Source: Afifellaceae bacterium
GTDB taxonomy: Bacteria > Pseudomonadota > Alphaproteobacteria > Rhizobiales > Afifellaceae
Length of the DNA stretch: 64,000 bases
Direction of reading: 5' to 3'
Assembly: GCA_028284625.1 (NCBI GenBank)
Contig: JANQRH010000028.1
Span: forward strand, 1-64,000
Positions within the stretch are counted from its first letter, which is position 1, and every line of letters starts with the position of its first letter. Below, piece by piece: positions 1 to 8,718 of this stretch. The translations under genes were made by a program, and so were the position numbers. The notes beneath the pieces are model-generated. The model did no database searches, had not been told where the DNA came from, and saw only the letters and a program-made list of their open reading frames with translations.

Positions 1-2177
1 GTCAGGAACGAGGTCTGCAGGTTCACCGCGATCATGATCGTCACCCATTTGGGGTCGAGCGTGCCGCCATAGATGACCGGCCCGACGATCGGGATGACGA
101 TGTAGATGATCTCCAGAAAGTCCAGCACGAAGCCGAGGATGAACAGGATGATCATCACCAGAAGGAAGACCGCCCATTCATCATTGAACGAGCGCAGGAA
201 GGCCTGGATGTATTCCTCGCCGCCGAACGAGATAATGACGAGGTTGAGAAGCTGCGAGCCGATGAGGATGGTGAAAACCATCGACGTGACCTTCGCCGTC
301 TCGCGGACGACGGCGCCCATCACCCCGGATCGGAACAGCACCCAAATACTGTAGAGCGTTCCGAAGACGGCGACGTGATAGGCGAGCTGCGCCACACCGA
401 TGGCGATCCAGTCGGCGAAGGACACGCTCTCTCGATCGACGCGAAGATCGAAGTTCGCGCCGACGAGGATCATGATCACCACGGCGAAGCTCGCCCAGAT
501 CACGATGCCGCCCGGCCGCTTCTCATCCTGGAGGCGGCGGTAGGCGGCGAGCATGATCGCGCCGGCCGCTCCGAGTGCCGCCGCGGGCGTCGGGTTGGTG
601 ATGCCGCCGAGGATCGATCCGAGCACGGCTACGATCAGGACGATCGGCGGGAAGACGACGCGGAGGAGATCGCTACGCGATAGCCGCGCCGCCGCCGCTC
701 GGAGCCCGTATACCGAAATCCCCACCGGAATCGCCATCAGGGCAAAGGTCGTGCCGGGCGAGGCGGTCGGCGAGATCAACGTGGCGTCGACCACGAAACC
801 GGCGGCGACGCCGAAAGCCCCGGCGATAAGCGGGCGTGGGTCGTCGCGCGGCGCCACGCCCCGGGCGAGCGCCAGGATGAGTGCGAAGAACACCAGCATC
901 GCCGCGATGCCGTTGCCGACCGGCGCCGCGTCCGCCAGCTTCGCTTCGCGGGCGGCGGCAATTTCTTCCGCTGAGAGCTCGCGCAGCTCTGTGGAAACAC
1001 CGGAGGCCGCCAGGGCTTCTGCCTGCTCCACCGCGCGGTCCCAGCGCTCCTGGCCGTGCAGCTCGATCATCGCCTCGGCGCATTGCGGGGAGACATTGGT
1101 GCGCAGGTCGGGCGCCTGGGCTTCCTGGGCAGTGGTGCTCACCACCACGGATTGGGCGCCGATGAAGCCGGTGCTGTTTGCCGCGAAGGCGACGAGGAGG
1201 ATCGCGGCGGGCGCGACGAGGAACCAGATCAGCACGTCGCGGCGTGACGCTTCAGCCGCGGTCGTATCGCCGGTCACCGGCGGTGCCTTATCGGGATTGA
1301 AGAGCGCAAAGACGAAGGCATACCCGGCGTAAAGCGCCGCCAGCATGAGCCCGGGAAGAAGCGCCGCCTGGAACAGCGTGCCGACCGACACGACGGCCGG
1401 CTCGCCGAGATAGGTGAGCGCGTCGGAGCATCCGACGAGCTGGGCGCGGTTCTCCTGCGCGGTGGAGTAGATGTCGCCGGCGAGCGTGCCCAGAAGCACG
1501 ATGACAATCGACGGCGGAATGATCTGTCCCAGCGTCCCTGAGGCGGCGATCACGCCAGTGGAAAGCTCCGGCGAATAGCCGTTCCGCAACATCGTCGGGA
1601 GCGCCAAGAGCCCCATCGTCACGACGGTTGCTCCGACGATACCGGTGGAGGCGGCGAGGAACGCACCGACCACGACGATGGAGACTGTCAACCCGCCGGG
1701 CAGCGGACCGAAGACGCGCGCCATGGTGGTCAGCAGGTCGTTGGCGATGCGCGAGCGCTCCAGCGTGATGCCCATCATCACGAACATCAGAACCGCCAGA
1801 AGCGTGTCGATCGATTGGCCCGCAATCACGCGTTCGTTCATCCGATTGACGACGAAGCTGATGGTGCGGTTGAGCGCCGTCTGCCAGCCGCCGTCGAAGA
1901 GCGGCTCGGTGATGCGCGGCAGATCGGGGTAGCTGAAGACGCTGATCGCCCCGCGCGCAACGCCCTGGGCGACGAGCGCTGCATACTCAGCCGATTGCGT
2001 GTCGATCGCTTGATGGAGCAGGAAGCCGCCGGCATCGAGCGCGGCGATGATGATGAAGGAGATGACAGCTGAGCCGCCGATGGCGAAAGCGACGGGAAAG
2101 CCCGTCATGATGCCGCCGAAGAGGCAAACGAAGACGATCAGGAGTGCGGCTTCGATGCCGTCCAATCCAAACGGCAT
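1..2177 (-). CDS. TRAP transporter large permease subunit (DctM-like), partial, C-terminus beyond the left edge
   Basis: This is the large membrane subunit of a tripartite (TRAP) uptake transporter in the inner membrane. Translation of the minus strand from the ATG at 2177 stays open for 725 codons to the window edge. Motifs typical of DctM are visible: an early TGFPVAFAIGG segment, a VVGAFLAASTGIVGATVVTMG helix, GQIIPPSIVIVLLG at about residue 217, and NLQTSFL at the edge. Family members are normally about 430 residues, so this protein, which would reach roughly 800, is enlarged. The extra sequence includes a hydrophilic, Glu/Ala-rich block at about residues 335-415 flanked by added membrane segments. 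The start lies 3 bases after the stop of the small-permease gene, with a GAGAAGG ribosome site inside that gene's end. It belongs to the FcbT3-like (COG4664) branch by my reading; the substrate is unknown. Confidence 0.9.
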   Translation of the reverse strand, partial: MPFGLDGIEAALLIVFVCLFGGIMTGFPVAFAIGGSAVISFIIIAALDAGGFLLHQAIDTQSAEYAALVAQGVARGAISVFSYPDLPRITEPLFDGGWQTALNRTISFVVNRMNERVIAGQSIDTLLAVLMFVMMGITLERSRIANDLLTTMARVFGPLPGGLTVSIVVVGAFLAASTGIVGATVVTMGLLALPTMLRNGYSPELSTGVIAASGTLGQIIPPSIVIVLLGTLAGDIYSTAQENRAQLVGCSDALTYLGEPAVVSVGTLFQAALLPGLMLAALYAGYAFVFALFNPDKAPPVTGDTTAAEASRRDVLIWFLVAPAAILLVAFAANSTGFIGAQSVVVSTTAQEAQAPDLRTNVSPQCAEAMIELHGQERWDRAVEQAEALAASGVSTELRELSAEEIAAAREAKLADAAPVGNGIAAMLVFFALILALARGVAPRDDPRPLIAGAFGVAAGFVVDATLISPTASPGTTFALMAIPVGISVYGLRAAAARLSRSDLLRVVFPPIVLIVAVLGSILGGITNPTPAAALGAAGAIMLAAYRRLQDEKRPGGIVIWASFAVVIMILVGANFDLRVDRESVSFADWIAIGVAQLAYHVAVFGTLYSIWVLFRSGVMGAVVRETAKVTSMVFTILIGSQLLNLVIISFGGEEYIQAFLRSFNDEWAVFLLVMIILFILGFVLDFLEIIYIVIPIVGPVIYGGTLDPKWVTIMIAVNLQTSFL

Positions 2178-2180
2178 CCG

Positions 2181-3089
2181 CTAACCCTTCTCCGGGGCCA
2201 TGGCGGCGGCGGGATCGACCGTATGAGGTTCCAGCACGTCCTTGTCGAGGTAGCGGCCTTGACGCTCCTGCCCCTCGCGCAGCTCCAAATAGGACCGATA
2301 GAAGAAAGCCACTGCCTGCAGGAAGATCATGCCGGCGAACGCGACGATGAGCACCTTGAAGATGAAGTAGCCGTTGAAGCCATTGGGGCTGAAGCCGATC
2401 GTCTCAACGTTCCAGCGAACGGCGCGCGCCTTCAACAGCGATCGTTCGAGCGTATCGGTGGCGTTGACCTTCGGCGTGATGAGGTGGCGCCACATGAAGT
2501 ACCAGCCGAAGATCCAAACCAGCACCGCCATCGGCATCACGAAGAACAGCGACCCGAACATGTCGATGATCTTCTTCGCTCGAAAGCTGGCCGCCGCGTA
2601 GAAGAGGTCGACGCGCACATGCCCGTCCTGCACGAAGGTGTAGGTGCAGCACAGACAGACGATCAGCGCGTTGTAGAGCTTTAGGCCGTCGCCCCACCAG
2701 CCGAGCGGCATCGTCAGGTCGAGCCCGAACGGCGACAGCGATATTTCCGAAACACGGAAGATCGCCTGCAGGAAGATGACCATGGTCTGCTGAAGGACCA
2801 TGATGAGGCCGGCCCAGGCGAAGAGCCGACCGGTCGCGTTGGCGAAGGCCTCCAGAGATCGGACAACGCCCCAGAGCACGCTGTTCCGCCAGATTCCGAC
2901 GGCGGTTACGATCAGGAGGACGGCGAAGACAACGAAGATGAAGTCAACCGAGCCGCCATAATAAATGAAGCGCATAAGCGCTTCAGGGTCGGACCAGTTC
3001 AGCCAGGATGTGGGGTGGGTCAGCGCATAAGCGAGATTATAGAAGGCGAGCGCCAGGCTACGGACAAACCAGACGATCCCGTCCCACAT
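2181..3089 (-). CDS. TRAP transporter small permease subunit (DctQ-like), long form
   Basis: Small membrane subunit that partners the downstream DctM-like protein. It has 302 residues, well above the usual 160-200 for DctQ. The canonical part appears to run from about residue 85 to 275, with several hydrophobic helices, including one near VLQQTMVIFLQ and one near IIDMFGSLFFVMPMAV, and the motif DGHVRVDLFYA typical of this family. An N-terminal extension of about 80 residues adds at least one more membrane segment. The C-terminal 35 residues are charged and probably cytoplasmic. The gene sits between the binding-protein gene (88-bp gap) and dctM (3-bp gap), the normal P-Q-M order read on the minus strand. 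Confidence 0.9.
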   Translation of the reverse strand: MWDGIVWFVRSLALAFYNLAYALTHPTSWLNWSDPEALMRFIYYGGSVDFIFVVFAVLLIVTAVGIWRNSVLWGVVRSLEAFANATGRLFAWAGLIMVLQQTMVIFLQAIFRVSEISLSPFGLDLTMPLGWWGDGLKLYNALIVCLCCTYTFVQDGHVRVDLFYAAASFRAKKIIDMFGSLFFVMPMAVLVWIFGWYFMWRHLITPKVNATDTLERSLLKARAVRWNVETIGFSPNGFNGYFIFKVLIVAFAGMIFLQAVAFFYRSYLELREGQERQGRYLDKDVLEPHTVDPAAAMAPEKG

Positions 3090-3125
3090 GAGTGCCCCCG
3101 ATCCCCCGCCCCGGTGGGCCCGTCA

Positions 3126-3150
3126 GGGCGCGGGCCTGAAGCCCGCGCCC
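3126..3150 (-). promoter_or_regulatory. Strong hairpin between the binding-protein gene and the permease genes
   Basis: A perfect 10-bp inverted repeat, GGGCGCGGGC and GCCCGCGCCC with a 5-nt spacer, lies just after the stop of the TRAP binding-protein gene and before dctQ. No U-run follows in the direction of transcription, so it is not a classic terminator. Hairpins in this position in binding-protein operons commonly stabilise the upstream mRNA or partly terminate, giving more binding protein than permease. The structure is seen directly; the role is inferred. Confidence 0.6.
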
Positions 3151-3177
3151 CTTTAAGTCGACCGGACTAAGCCCCGA

Positions 3178-4260
3178 TCAGCCCATGATCCGGATGCGCT
3201 GTGCGACGTAGGCGGAATCCGACTGCGACATCCATGCCGCGGTGTCGCGCATGGAGGCGCTGAAGGAGTCGCTGACCTTCTTGAACAGCTCGTCGTCCAT
3301 GTGGCTGCCGAGCACTTCCTGCGCCGCGGCGGCATAGGCATCCCAGATCGCGTCGGAGAAGACATGCGTCTGGACGCCGGACGACAGGAGGCGTTGCAGG
3401 GCCGGGCCGTTATTAGCCAGGAACAGCGCATAATTGGCCTGGTGGGAATCGGCGGCGGCGACTTCGATCGCGCGCTGATGCTGACGCGACAGGCTGTTGT
3501 AGCGGTCAAGGTTCACCGCCACGGACAAGGCCGCGCCCGGCTCATGGAAGCCGGCCGGGTAATAGTGCTTGGCGACTTCCTGCAGGCCAAGCTTCTCATC
3601 CGACCACGGACCGATCCACTCCGTGCCGTCGAGCGCGCCGCTCGACAGGGCCTGATAGATTTCGCTCGCCGGCAGCGTCTGCACAGAGGCGCCGAGCTTG
3701 GAGACGGTCTGGCCGCCGAAGCCCGGCATGCGGAACTTGAGGCCCTGGAAATCCTCCACCGACGTCATCTCTTTGCGGAACCAGCCGCCGCCCTGCGCGC
3801 CGGTCTGGCCGCAGATGAAGCTGCGCAGTCCGAAGATCTCGCCGACTTCGTGATGGAGCTTCATGCCTTCACCGGCATAGTACCAAACCATCATCTCCGG
3901 CGCGGTCATGCCGAAAGGCACCGCCGTGAAGAAGGCAAGCGCAGGGTGCTGACCGACCCAGTAATAGTCGGCACCGTGATAGACGTCGGCCTGTCCTGAC
4001 GACACGGCGTCAAAGCTCTCAAGCGCGCCGACCAGTTCGCCGGACGCCTTGGCGTCGATGGTGAGCGTGCCGTCGGTGATGTCGGCAACGGCTGCGGAGA
4101 AGCGCTCAACGGAATCCCACACACCGGCCAGCCCACGCGGCCATGTGGTCACCATGGTCAAGGTTTCGCGGCTTTGCGAAAGCGCCGGCGTGGCGAGTGT
4201 CGAAGCAGCTGCGGCCCCGCCGGCAAGTCCGGCTTTCTTGATGAACGAACGACGATCCAT
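3178..4260 (-). CDS. TRAP transporter substrate-binding protein (DctP/TakP-like)
   Basis: Periplasmic solute receptor of the TRAP transporter. It has 360 residues. The N-terminus carries a twin-arginine-type signal (MDRRSFIKKAGLAGGAAAAS) ending near TPALSQ. The mature protein has features of the FcbT1/TakP branch of DctP proteins: TMVTTWPRGL near the N-terminus, YHGADYYWVGQHPA, GAQGGGWFRKE, GLKFRMPGFGG and GALDGTEWIGPWSDE. In TakP the corresponding tryptophan and arginine positions help bind alpha-keto acids, so an organic acid ligand is plausible but not shown here. It is the first gene of the minus-strand operon; a GAGGGAGTG ribosome site precedes the ATG. Confidence 0.93.
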   Translation of the reverse strand: MDRRSFIKKAGLAGGAAAASTLATPALSQSRETLTMVTTWPRGLAGVWDSVERFSAAVADITDGTLTIDAKASGELVGALESFDAVSSGQADVYHGADYYWVGQHPALAFFTAVPFGMTAPEMMVWYYAGEGMKLHHEVGEIFGLRSFICGQTGAQGGGWFRKEMTSVEDFQGLKFRMPGFGGQTVSKLGASVQTLPASEIYQALSSGALDGTEWIGPWSDEKLGLQEVAKHYYPAGFHEPGAALSVAVNLDRYNSLSRQHQRAIEVAAADSHQANYALFLANNGPALQRLLSSGVQTHVFSDAIWDAYAAAAQEVLGSHMDDELFKKVSDSFSASMRDTAAWMSQSDSAYVAQRIRIMG

Positions 4261-4443
4261 TGTGGTTTCACTCCCTCAGTATTGGTTTGCGGCACCGTGA
4301 CACGCAGTCGTCATACTGTCTAGGCCATTCGATGGGCTGAACTGCCGCATCTTTAGGCATTTACGCGACTTTGCGGGACGTGGCACCTGGCCCGCGTTAA
4401 ACTCCGTTCACGGTCAGATTCGGCCGCTAATCCAGAAGGTGTC

Positions 4444-5211
4444 TTGCGCGTGGCCCCCGTTATCTTGGTGACAGCAGATGTACGCGAAATCGACGGCACT
4501 CTGTGGCATGCCGCGTTGGAGCCTTACCTCACGGCGCTGATCGGGGCAGGGGCGATACCGTTGATCCTGCCGAGCCTCGGATCGGTGTTGGAACTGGAGG
4601 CCGCTCTGGCGCGGATCGACGGCGTGCTCGTCACCGGCGCGCGGTCCAACATCCACCCTTCGCATTACGGCGTTCAGCCGAGCGAAGTCCATGAGCCTTT
4701 CGATCCGGCGCGCGACGAGACGACGCTTCGTCTGATCAGGTCAACGCTTGATCTCGGCGTTCCGCTTTTTGCCATTTGCCGCGGTGTGCAGGAGCTGAAC
4801 GTTGCGCTCGGTGGCACGCTCTTCGCCGAAGTCCAAGAGCTCTCTGGCCGTTTCGATCATCGCGCCCCGCCCGACCTCTCACCGGATGAGCGCTTTCAGC
4901 TGGCGCATGACGTGACGTTCGACGCCGGCAGCCGGCTGGCGGATGTCTTCGGGAGCCGAACCATTCGCGTGAACTCAGCGCATCGCCAGGCCATCGACCA
5001 ACTCGCTCCTCGGCTTGTCGTGGAGGCGCGGGCAGAGGACGGGACCATTGAGGCGGTGCGCGTCGCCGATGCCACTGCCTTTGCCTATGGCGTGCAATGG
5101 CATCCGGAATATTGGGCGGCGAGCGATCCGCCGTCCGGTATGCTCTTCCGGGCGTTTGCGAAGGCGGCGCACGACCACGCCGGCCGTGCTGTGGCGCACG
5201 CGGCTGAGTAG
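4444..5211 (+). CDS. Class I glutamine amidotransferase-like hydrolase (gamma-glutamyl-GABA hydrolase / PuuD family)
   Basis: Predicted cytoplasmic hydrolase of the peptidase C26 family, which cleaves gamma-glutamyl amides such as gamma-glutamyl-GABA in putrescine breakdown. It has 255 residues, normal for the family. The nucleophile cysteine is in FAICRGVQELN, and the catalytic His-Glu pair is in YGVQWHPEYW; NSAHRQAID is also a family feature. The start is uncertain: TTG at 4444 is only 4 bases after AGAAGG, while GTG at 4450 is 10 bases after it and may be the true start, costing two residues. It is divergent from the TRAP operon and ends 4 bp from the convergent NicO gene. The substrate is not fixed by the sequence. 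Confidence 0.9.
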   Translation: MRVAPVILVTADVREIDGTLWHAALEPYLTALIGAGAIPLILPSLGSVLELEAALARIDGVLVTGARSNIHPSHYGVQPSEVHEPFDPARDETTLRLIRSTLDLGVPLFAICRGVQELNVALGGTLFAEVQELSGRFDHRAPPDLSPDERFQLAHDVTFDAGSRLADVFGSRTIRVNSAHRQAIDQLAPRLVVEARAEDGTIEAVRVADATAFAYGVQWHPEYWAASDPPSGMLFRAFAKAAHDHAGRAVAHAAE

Positions 5212-5215
5212 TTTC

Positions 5216-6850
5216 TCAGGTCGTCAACGCACCCATCAGCAAGACCACGCCGAGCGCGGTGATGAACAGCGCGGCGAGAAGCTCAAGGCCGAGCATGATT
5301 GTTGCCGACGATTGTCCGTCGCCGCGCGTGAGGCGACGCGCAAGGTCCTTGGCTCCGACAGCGAGAGCGGCAAGCACGGCAACCGTGATCGCCGTACCGA
5401 GCGCCATCAGGAAAGTCGATGCGATGCCGGCCCAGAAGACGCCCTGCGCCAGTGCGAAGACCAGCACGACCAGCGCTCCGGAGCAGGGCCGGATGCCGAC
5501 TGAGACGATCGCCGCTACCGCACCGGACAGGCCGGATCCGGTGGCGGTCGGCGCGACATGGTGGGAGCAGACCGCCGCGCCGTGGTCGTGATGATGATCA
5601 TGGTGGTGATGGTGATGGGCGTGGCCGTTGCCGTTGCCTGTGGCGAGCGCCCACACGCTGCGCCCCTTGCGGGCGAGAAGGTAAAGGCCCAGCGCGATGA
5701 CGAGGGCGAAGCTTCCGACCTCGAACGCTTTGGCCGTGTCGGTGATCGCCATGGAGGTCGTGTTGAGGACGATCGCCATGGCGCCGATGATGCCGACGGC
5801 CACAACAGCCTGTGCAAAGGCGGCGATGAAGGCGATCGCGACGCCGCGGCGGACATGCGACTCGTTGGCGACGAGATAGGACGAGATCACCACCTTGCCG
5901 TGCCCGGGACCGGCGGCGTGAACAATGCCGTAGAGGAAAGAAATGCCGCCGAGCCACCAAAACGCGCCGCCTTCCTTCAGCGCTTTCAGCGCGGCGGTCA
6001 GGTCGCGGTAGAAGGCTGTCTGCCAGGCGTTGATGCGTGCCAAAAAGCCGCCCCATGATAAGGGCTGCGACTGTGAAGGCTGGGCGTCCGCCGGTTCGGC
6101 GTTCGACGACTCTGCCGGAAGGGCGGTTAGGTCGCCGCTCTCACCGCCGGCCTGCGCCAGCTCCGTGGCCGCCTCGCCGGCCGAGGCCGCCGAAGCGGCG
6201 CCACCGCCACACGCAATCTCCGCGCTGTTGTCGATGCCGACAGCGAGCGCCTTCATGTCCTCCGGCAGCTCACGCTGCTCGGGACCGATCGCGGCGAGAG
6301 CGGCGGCGGCTTCGTCGCTCAATTCCTGCGCCGGGTAGACGGTCAGCACACAGGCCGGCGGCGCATCGACCAGTCGCACGGCTTCGTCGTTGGGCAGCGA
6401 GAACGCCACGTAATATTCCGGGTCGAAAACCTGCAGGAGGATGGTGCTTCTGGAGAAGAAGGGCTGAGCCAGCGGCAGGGTGAAATGGAGGATCAGCCGA
6501 TCGCCGTCGAGCTCCAGGTAGTAATCCTGCGGCGCGGCGTAGCCAGCCTCATAATCGCCGACGGAGAGGAACGTGAAGAAGTCGAAGTCGGAAAGCGATT
6601 CGACGTTCTCTCTGGCCAAGGGCTCCAGTTCCTCAGTGGAATAGGACCCGTCCCGATCGGCATCGAGGCCTTGCAGGGCAAATACCGAGAAGGCCTCGTC
6701 GAAACGCCAATGATGGCGAATGGCGACGATGCGCCCCTTGTCGTCGAAGACCACCTCGGAGGCCGCGTCGACCCAGACGTGCGGATGCGCCAGCGCCGCC
6801 GCCGGCGCTAGGATAAGGAAGATTGCGGCAATGAGTGCTCGAAGCCGCAA
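5216..6850 (-). CDS. DUF1007 - NicO/RcnA nickel/cobalt transporter fusion
   Basis: Two-domain membrane protein, 544 residues from the TTG at 6850. The N-terminus is a signal peptide (MRLRALIAAIFLILAPAAALA) followed by a DUF1007 domain beginning HPHVWVDA and running to about residue 215; it lies in the periplasm. A Ser/Ala-rich linker leads to a NicO/RcnA-like permease of about six helices, with GIVHAAGPGHGK, GIRPCSGALVVLVFALAQG and a histidine-rich loop, HAHHHHHHDHHHDHG, expected to bind Ni/Co. I chose TTG 6850 over the longer TTG at 6916 because AAGGGA lies 7 bases upstream and the signal peptide then starts properly. It is the last gene of a four-gene minus-strand run. NicO proteins mostly export Ni2+/Co2+; import is also known in the wider family. 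Confidence 0.9.
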   Translation of the reverse strand: MRLRALIAAIFLILAPAAALAHPHVWVDAASEVVFDDKGRIVAIRHHWRFDEAFSVFALQGLDADRDGSYSTEELEPLARENVESLSDFDFFTFLSVGDYEAGYAAPQDYYLELDGDRLILHFTLPLAQPFFSRSTILLQVFDPEYYVAFSLPNDEAVRLVDAPPACVLTVYPAQELSDEAAAALAAIGPEQRELPEDMKALAVGIDNSAEIACGGGAASAASAGEAATELAQAGGESGDLTALPAESSNAEPADAQPSQSQPLSWGGFLARINAWQTAFYRDLTAALKALKEGGAFWWLGGISFLYGIVHAAGPGHGKVVISSYLVANESHVRRGVAIAFIAAFAQAVVAVGIIGAMAIVLNTTSMAITDTAKAFEVGSFALVIALGLYLLARKGRSVWALATGNGNGHAHHHHHHDHHHDHGAAVCSHHVAPTATGSGLSGAVAAIVSVGIRPCSGALVVLVFALAQGVFWAGIASTFLMALGTAITVAVLAALAVGAKDLARRLTRGDGQSSATIMLGLELLAALFITALGVVLLMGALTT

Positions 6851-6924
6851 ATGTCTTTCCCTTCGTGGCGGCCAACCGGACGGCTTCGATGTGTCCAGCC
6901 AACCCGGCAATTTCAAGACGTGGG

Positions 6925-7533
6925 CTATGTGACAGGCGCGAAGCGCTCCCCGTCATATACCTCCAAAGCGCCCGTGCGGATCGCAAAGCGGCAGCCGTTC
7001 AGTTCCAGCCTTCCCGCAGAAACGGCTTCTTCGACCCACGGGAAGGTCATGAGGTTGGCCAGAGACAGGCGCACAACCTCCGTTTCACAGCGGCTTAGAA
7101 ACTGGTCGGGATCCAAATCGTCGGGAACGTTCTTCAGCGCCGGCTTGGCGATTTGCATCCACGGCTCGACAAAGTCGCGCGCCTCTTCCGGCGCGCCCCG
7201 TGCCATCGCCTGCACGCCGCCGCATTGCGCGTGGCCCATGACGACAATGCGCTTGACCTTCAAGACCCGCACGGAGAACTCCAGCGCAGCGCTGGTGCCG
7301 TGGTAGCCGGAATCCGGCTTATAGGGCGGCACGAGGGCTGCGACGTTGCGCACGATAAACAGCTCGCCGGGGCCTGCGTCGAAGATCGTCTGCGGGTCGA
7401 CGCGTGAATCGGAGCAAGCGATGACGAGCGTTTCCGGGCTCTGACCGACCGTGGCCAGCTCCTGGTAGCGAGCGGCCTCAGTCGGCCATGTCTCGGTGCG
7501 GAACCGCCGGTAACCCTCAAACAAACGGTCCAT
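6925..7533 (-). CDS. Beta-class carbonic anhydrase
   Basis: Zinc enzyme interconverting CO2 and bicarbonate, cytoplasmic. It has 202 residues, usual for beta-class enzymes. The four active-site residues are visible: Cys40 and Asp42 in IACSDSRVDP, His101 and Cys104 in VMGHAQCGG, with Arg44 forming the usual Asp-Arg pair. The start codon abuts the stop of the upstream amidase gene (7533/7534), so the two are almost certainly co-transcribed and probably translationally coupled. Its place after two amide-hydrolysing enzymes suggests it handles CO2/bicarbonate from their products, which is inference. Confidence 0.95.
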   Translation of the reverse strand: MDRLFEGYRRFRTETWPTEAARYQELATVGQSPETLVIACSDSRVDPQTIFDAGPGELFIVRNVAALVPPYKPDSGYHGTSAALEFSVRVLKVKRIVVMGHAQCGGVQAMARGAPEEARDFVEPWMQIAKPALKNVPDDLDPDQFLSRCETEVVRLSLANLMTFPWVEEAVSAGRLELNGCRFAIRTGALEVYDGERFAPVT

Positions 7534-8718
7534 TCAACCCTTCGCGATGTGTTTCGCCAATGTGATGAGCGCGCGGTCGGAGCCGCGCGGTCCGATCAAA
7601 GATAGGCCGATGGGCGAGCCGTCCAACTCAGCGATTGGCATCGTCACCTGCGGCAGGCCGGAGAGCCCGGCAATACAAAGAATAGAGAGCGCGCGTTCGC
7701 GGTAGGCCTGCAAGGCGTCGCCGACGAGCTCGCGCCGCGGCGCGATCGCCGGCACGGTGGGCACCACAAGGACCGCATCGCGCCCAACAATCTCCTCAAC
7801 GCGTGCACGCTGTCCTTCGCGCCGCTCCTCCATCTCGCGCCGCATGGCGGGCGTGATCGTGCCGCCGAACTCAAACCGCTCGCGCACGCCGGGGGTCATG
7901 TCCGGGTCGTGCGTCTTTATCCAGGCGCCGTGCGCCTCCCACGCTTCGACGGCCTGCAGATGGCGAAACGTCTCGTACCAGGGCTGAAGCCCCTCAGGTG
8001 CGACTGTGACATGCTCCGCCGCACCGAGCCGCGCTTCAACCTTCGCCTCAGTCGGCCTGAGCGCCGCCGCCTCGCGCTCTGAAAGCAGCATGGCGAAGGC
8101 ATCGTCGGCGCGCATCGCATGCGTCAGCGCGAATAGCGTTTCGTCCTCGCCGAGAAAGTGCGGCGCGACCTTGGCGAAGATGGTCGCGTCGTCGGCGAAA
8201 TAGCCGATCGTGTCGAACGATGCGGCAAGCGGCATGGCACGCGCGTTGGGCACGCGCCCATGCGTCGGCCTGATTCCCCACAGCCCGCAATAACTCGCCG
8301 GCCCGCGCACCGAGCCGCCCGTGTCAGAGCCGATGGCAAAGTCGCACAGCCCGGCCGCCACGGCCGCCGCCGAACCGGATGATGATCCGCCCGTGATGCG
8401 ACCATCGGCGCGCACGTTAATCGGTTCTGGGTAGTGCTTGTTCTGGCCGTTCATGGAGAACGTCATCTCATCGGTCTGCGTCTTGCCGATGAAGCGTGCG
8501 CCGGCATCCAGCATGGCGGCGACGATGGGTGCGGTCTCTGTGTGAACGGGGCTTTCGGCCAGCTTGATCGGGCTGCCGCTGCCGGTCGGATAGCCGGCGA
8601 CGTCAAAGATGTCCTTCACAGCGACCGTAAGGCCGTGAAGGGGACCGCTCGATGCCGATGGTACGGCGACCGCATCGTAGGGCATGAAGGCGTGAACCGG
8701 GTCGTCCTTCAGAAGCAT
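7534..8718 (-). CDS. Amidase signature family hydrolase
   Basis: Amide-hydrolysing enzyme of the amidase-signature family, 394 residues. The Ser-Ser-Lys triad is readable: Lys35 in TVAVKDIFDV, Ser112 in the GGSSSGSAAAVAAG signature and the nucleophile Ser136 in GSDTGGSVRGPAS. It is shorter than GatA (about 480 residues), lacks GatB/GatC neighbours and should not be a tRNA amidotransferase subunit. The stop of the upstream creatininase-like gene directly abuts its ATG (8719/8718), and its own stop abuts the carbonic anhydrase start. The substrate cannot be deduced; pairing with a creatininase-like enzyme points to stepwise breakdown of a cyclic or N-substituted amide. Confidence 0.92.
   Translation of the reverse strand: MLLKDDPVHAFMPYDAVAVPSASSGPLHGLTVAVKDIFDVAGYPTGSGSPIKLAESPVHTETAPIVAAMLDAGARFIGKTQTDEMTFSMNGQNKHYPEPINVRADGRITGGSSSGSAAAVAAGLCDFAIGSDTGGSVRGPASYCGLWGIRPTHGRVPNARAMPLAASFDTIGYFADDATIFAKVAPHFLGEDETLFALTHAMRADDAFAMLLSEREAAALRPTEAKVEARLGAAEHVTVAPEGLQPWYETFRHLQAVEAWEAHGAWIKTHDPDMTPGVRERFEFGGTITPAMRREMEERREGQRARVEEIVGRDAVLVVPTVPAIAPRRELVGDALQAYRERALSILCIAGLSGLPQVTMPIAELDGSPIGLSLIGPRGSDRALITLAKHIAKG

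Noticed and set aside
553..1332. Plus-strand 259-codon frame
   Set aside because: It is antisense to the TRAP large permease gene, is Ala/Arg/Ser-rich and has no motif; the minus frame is a clear membrane protein.
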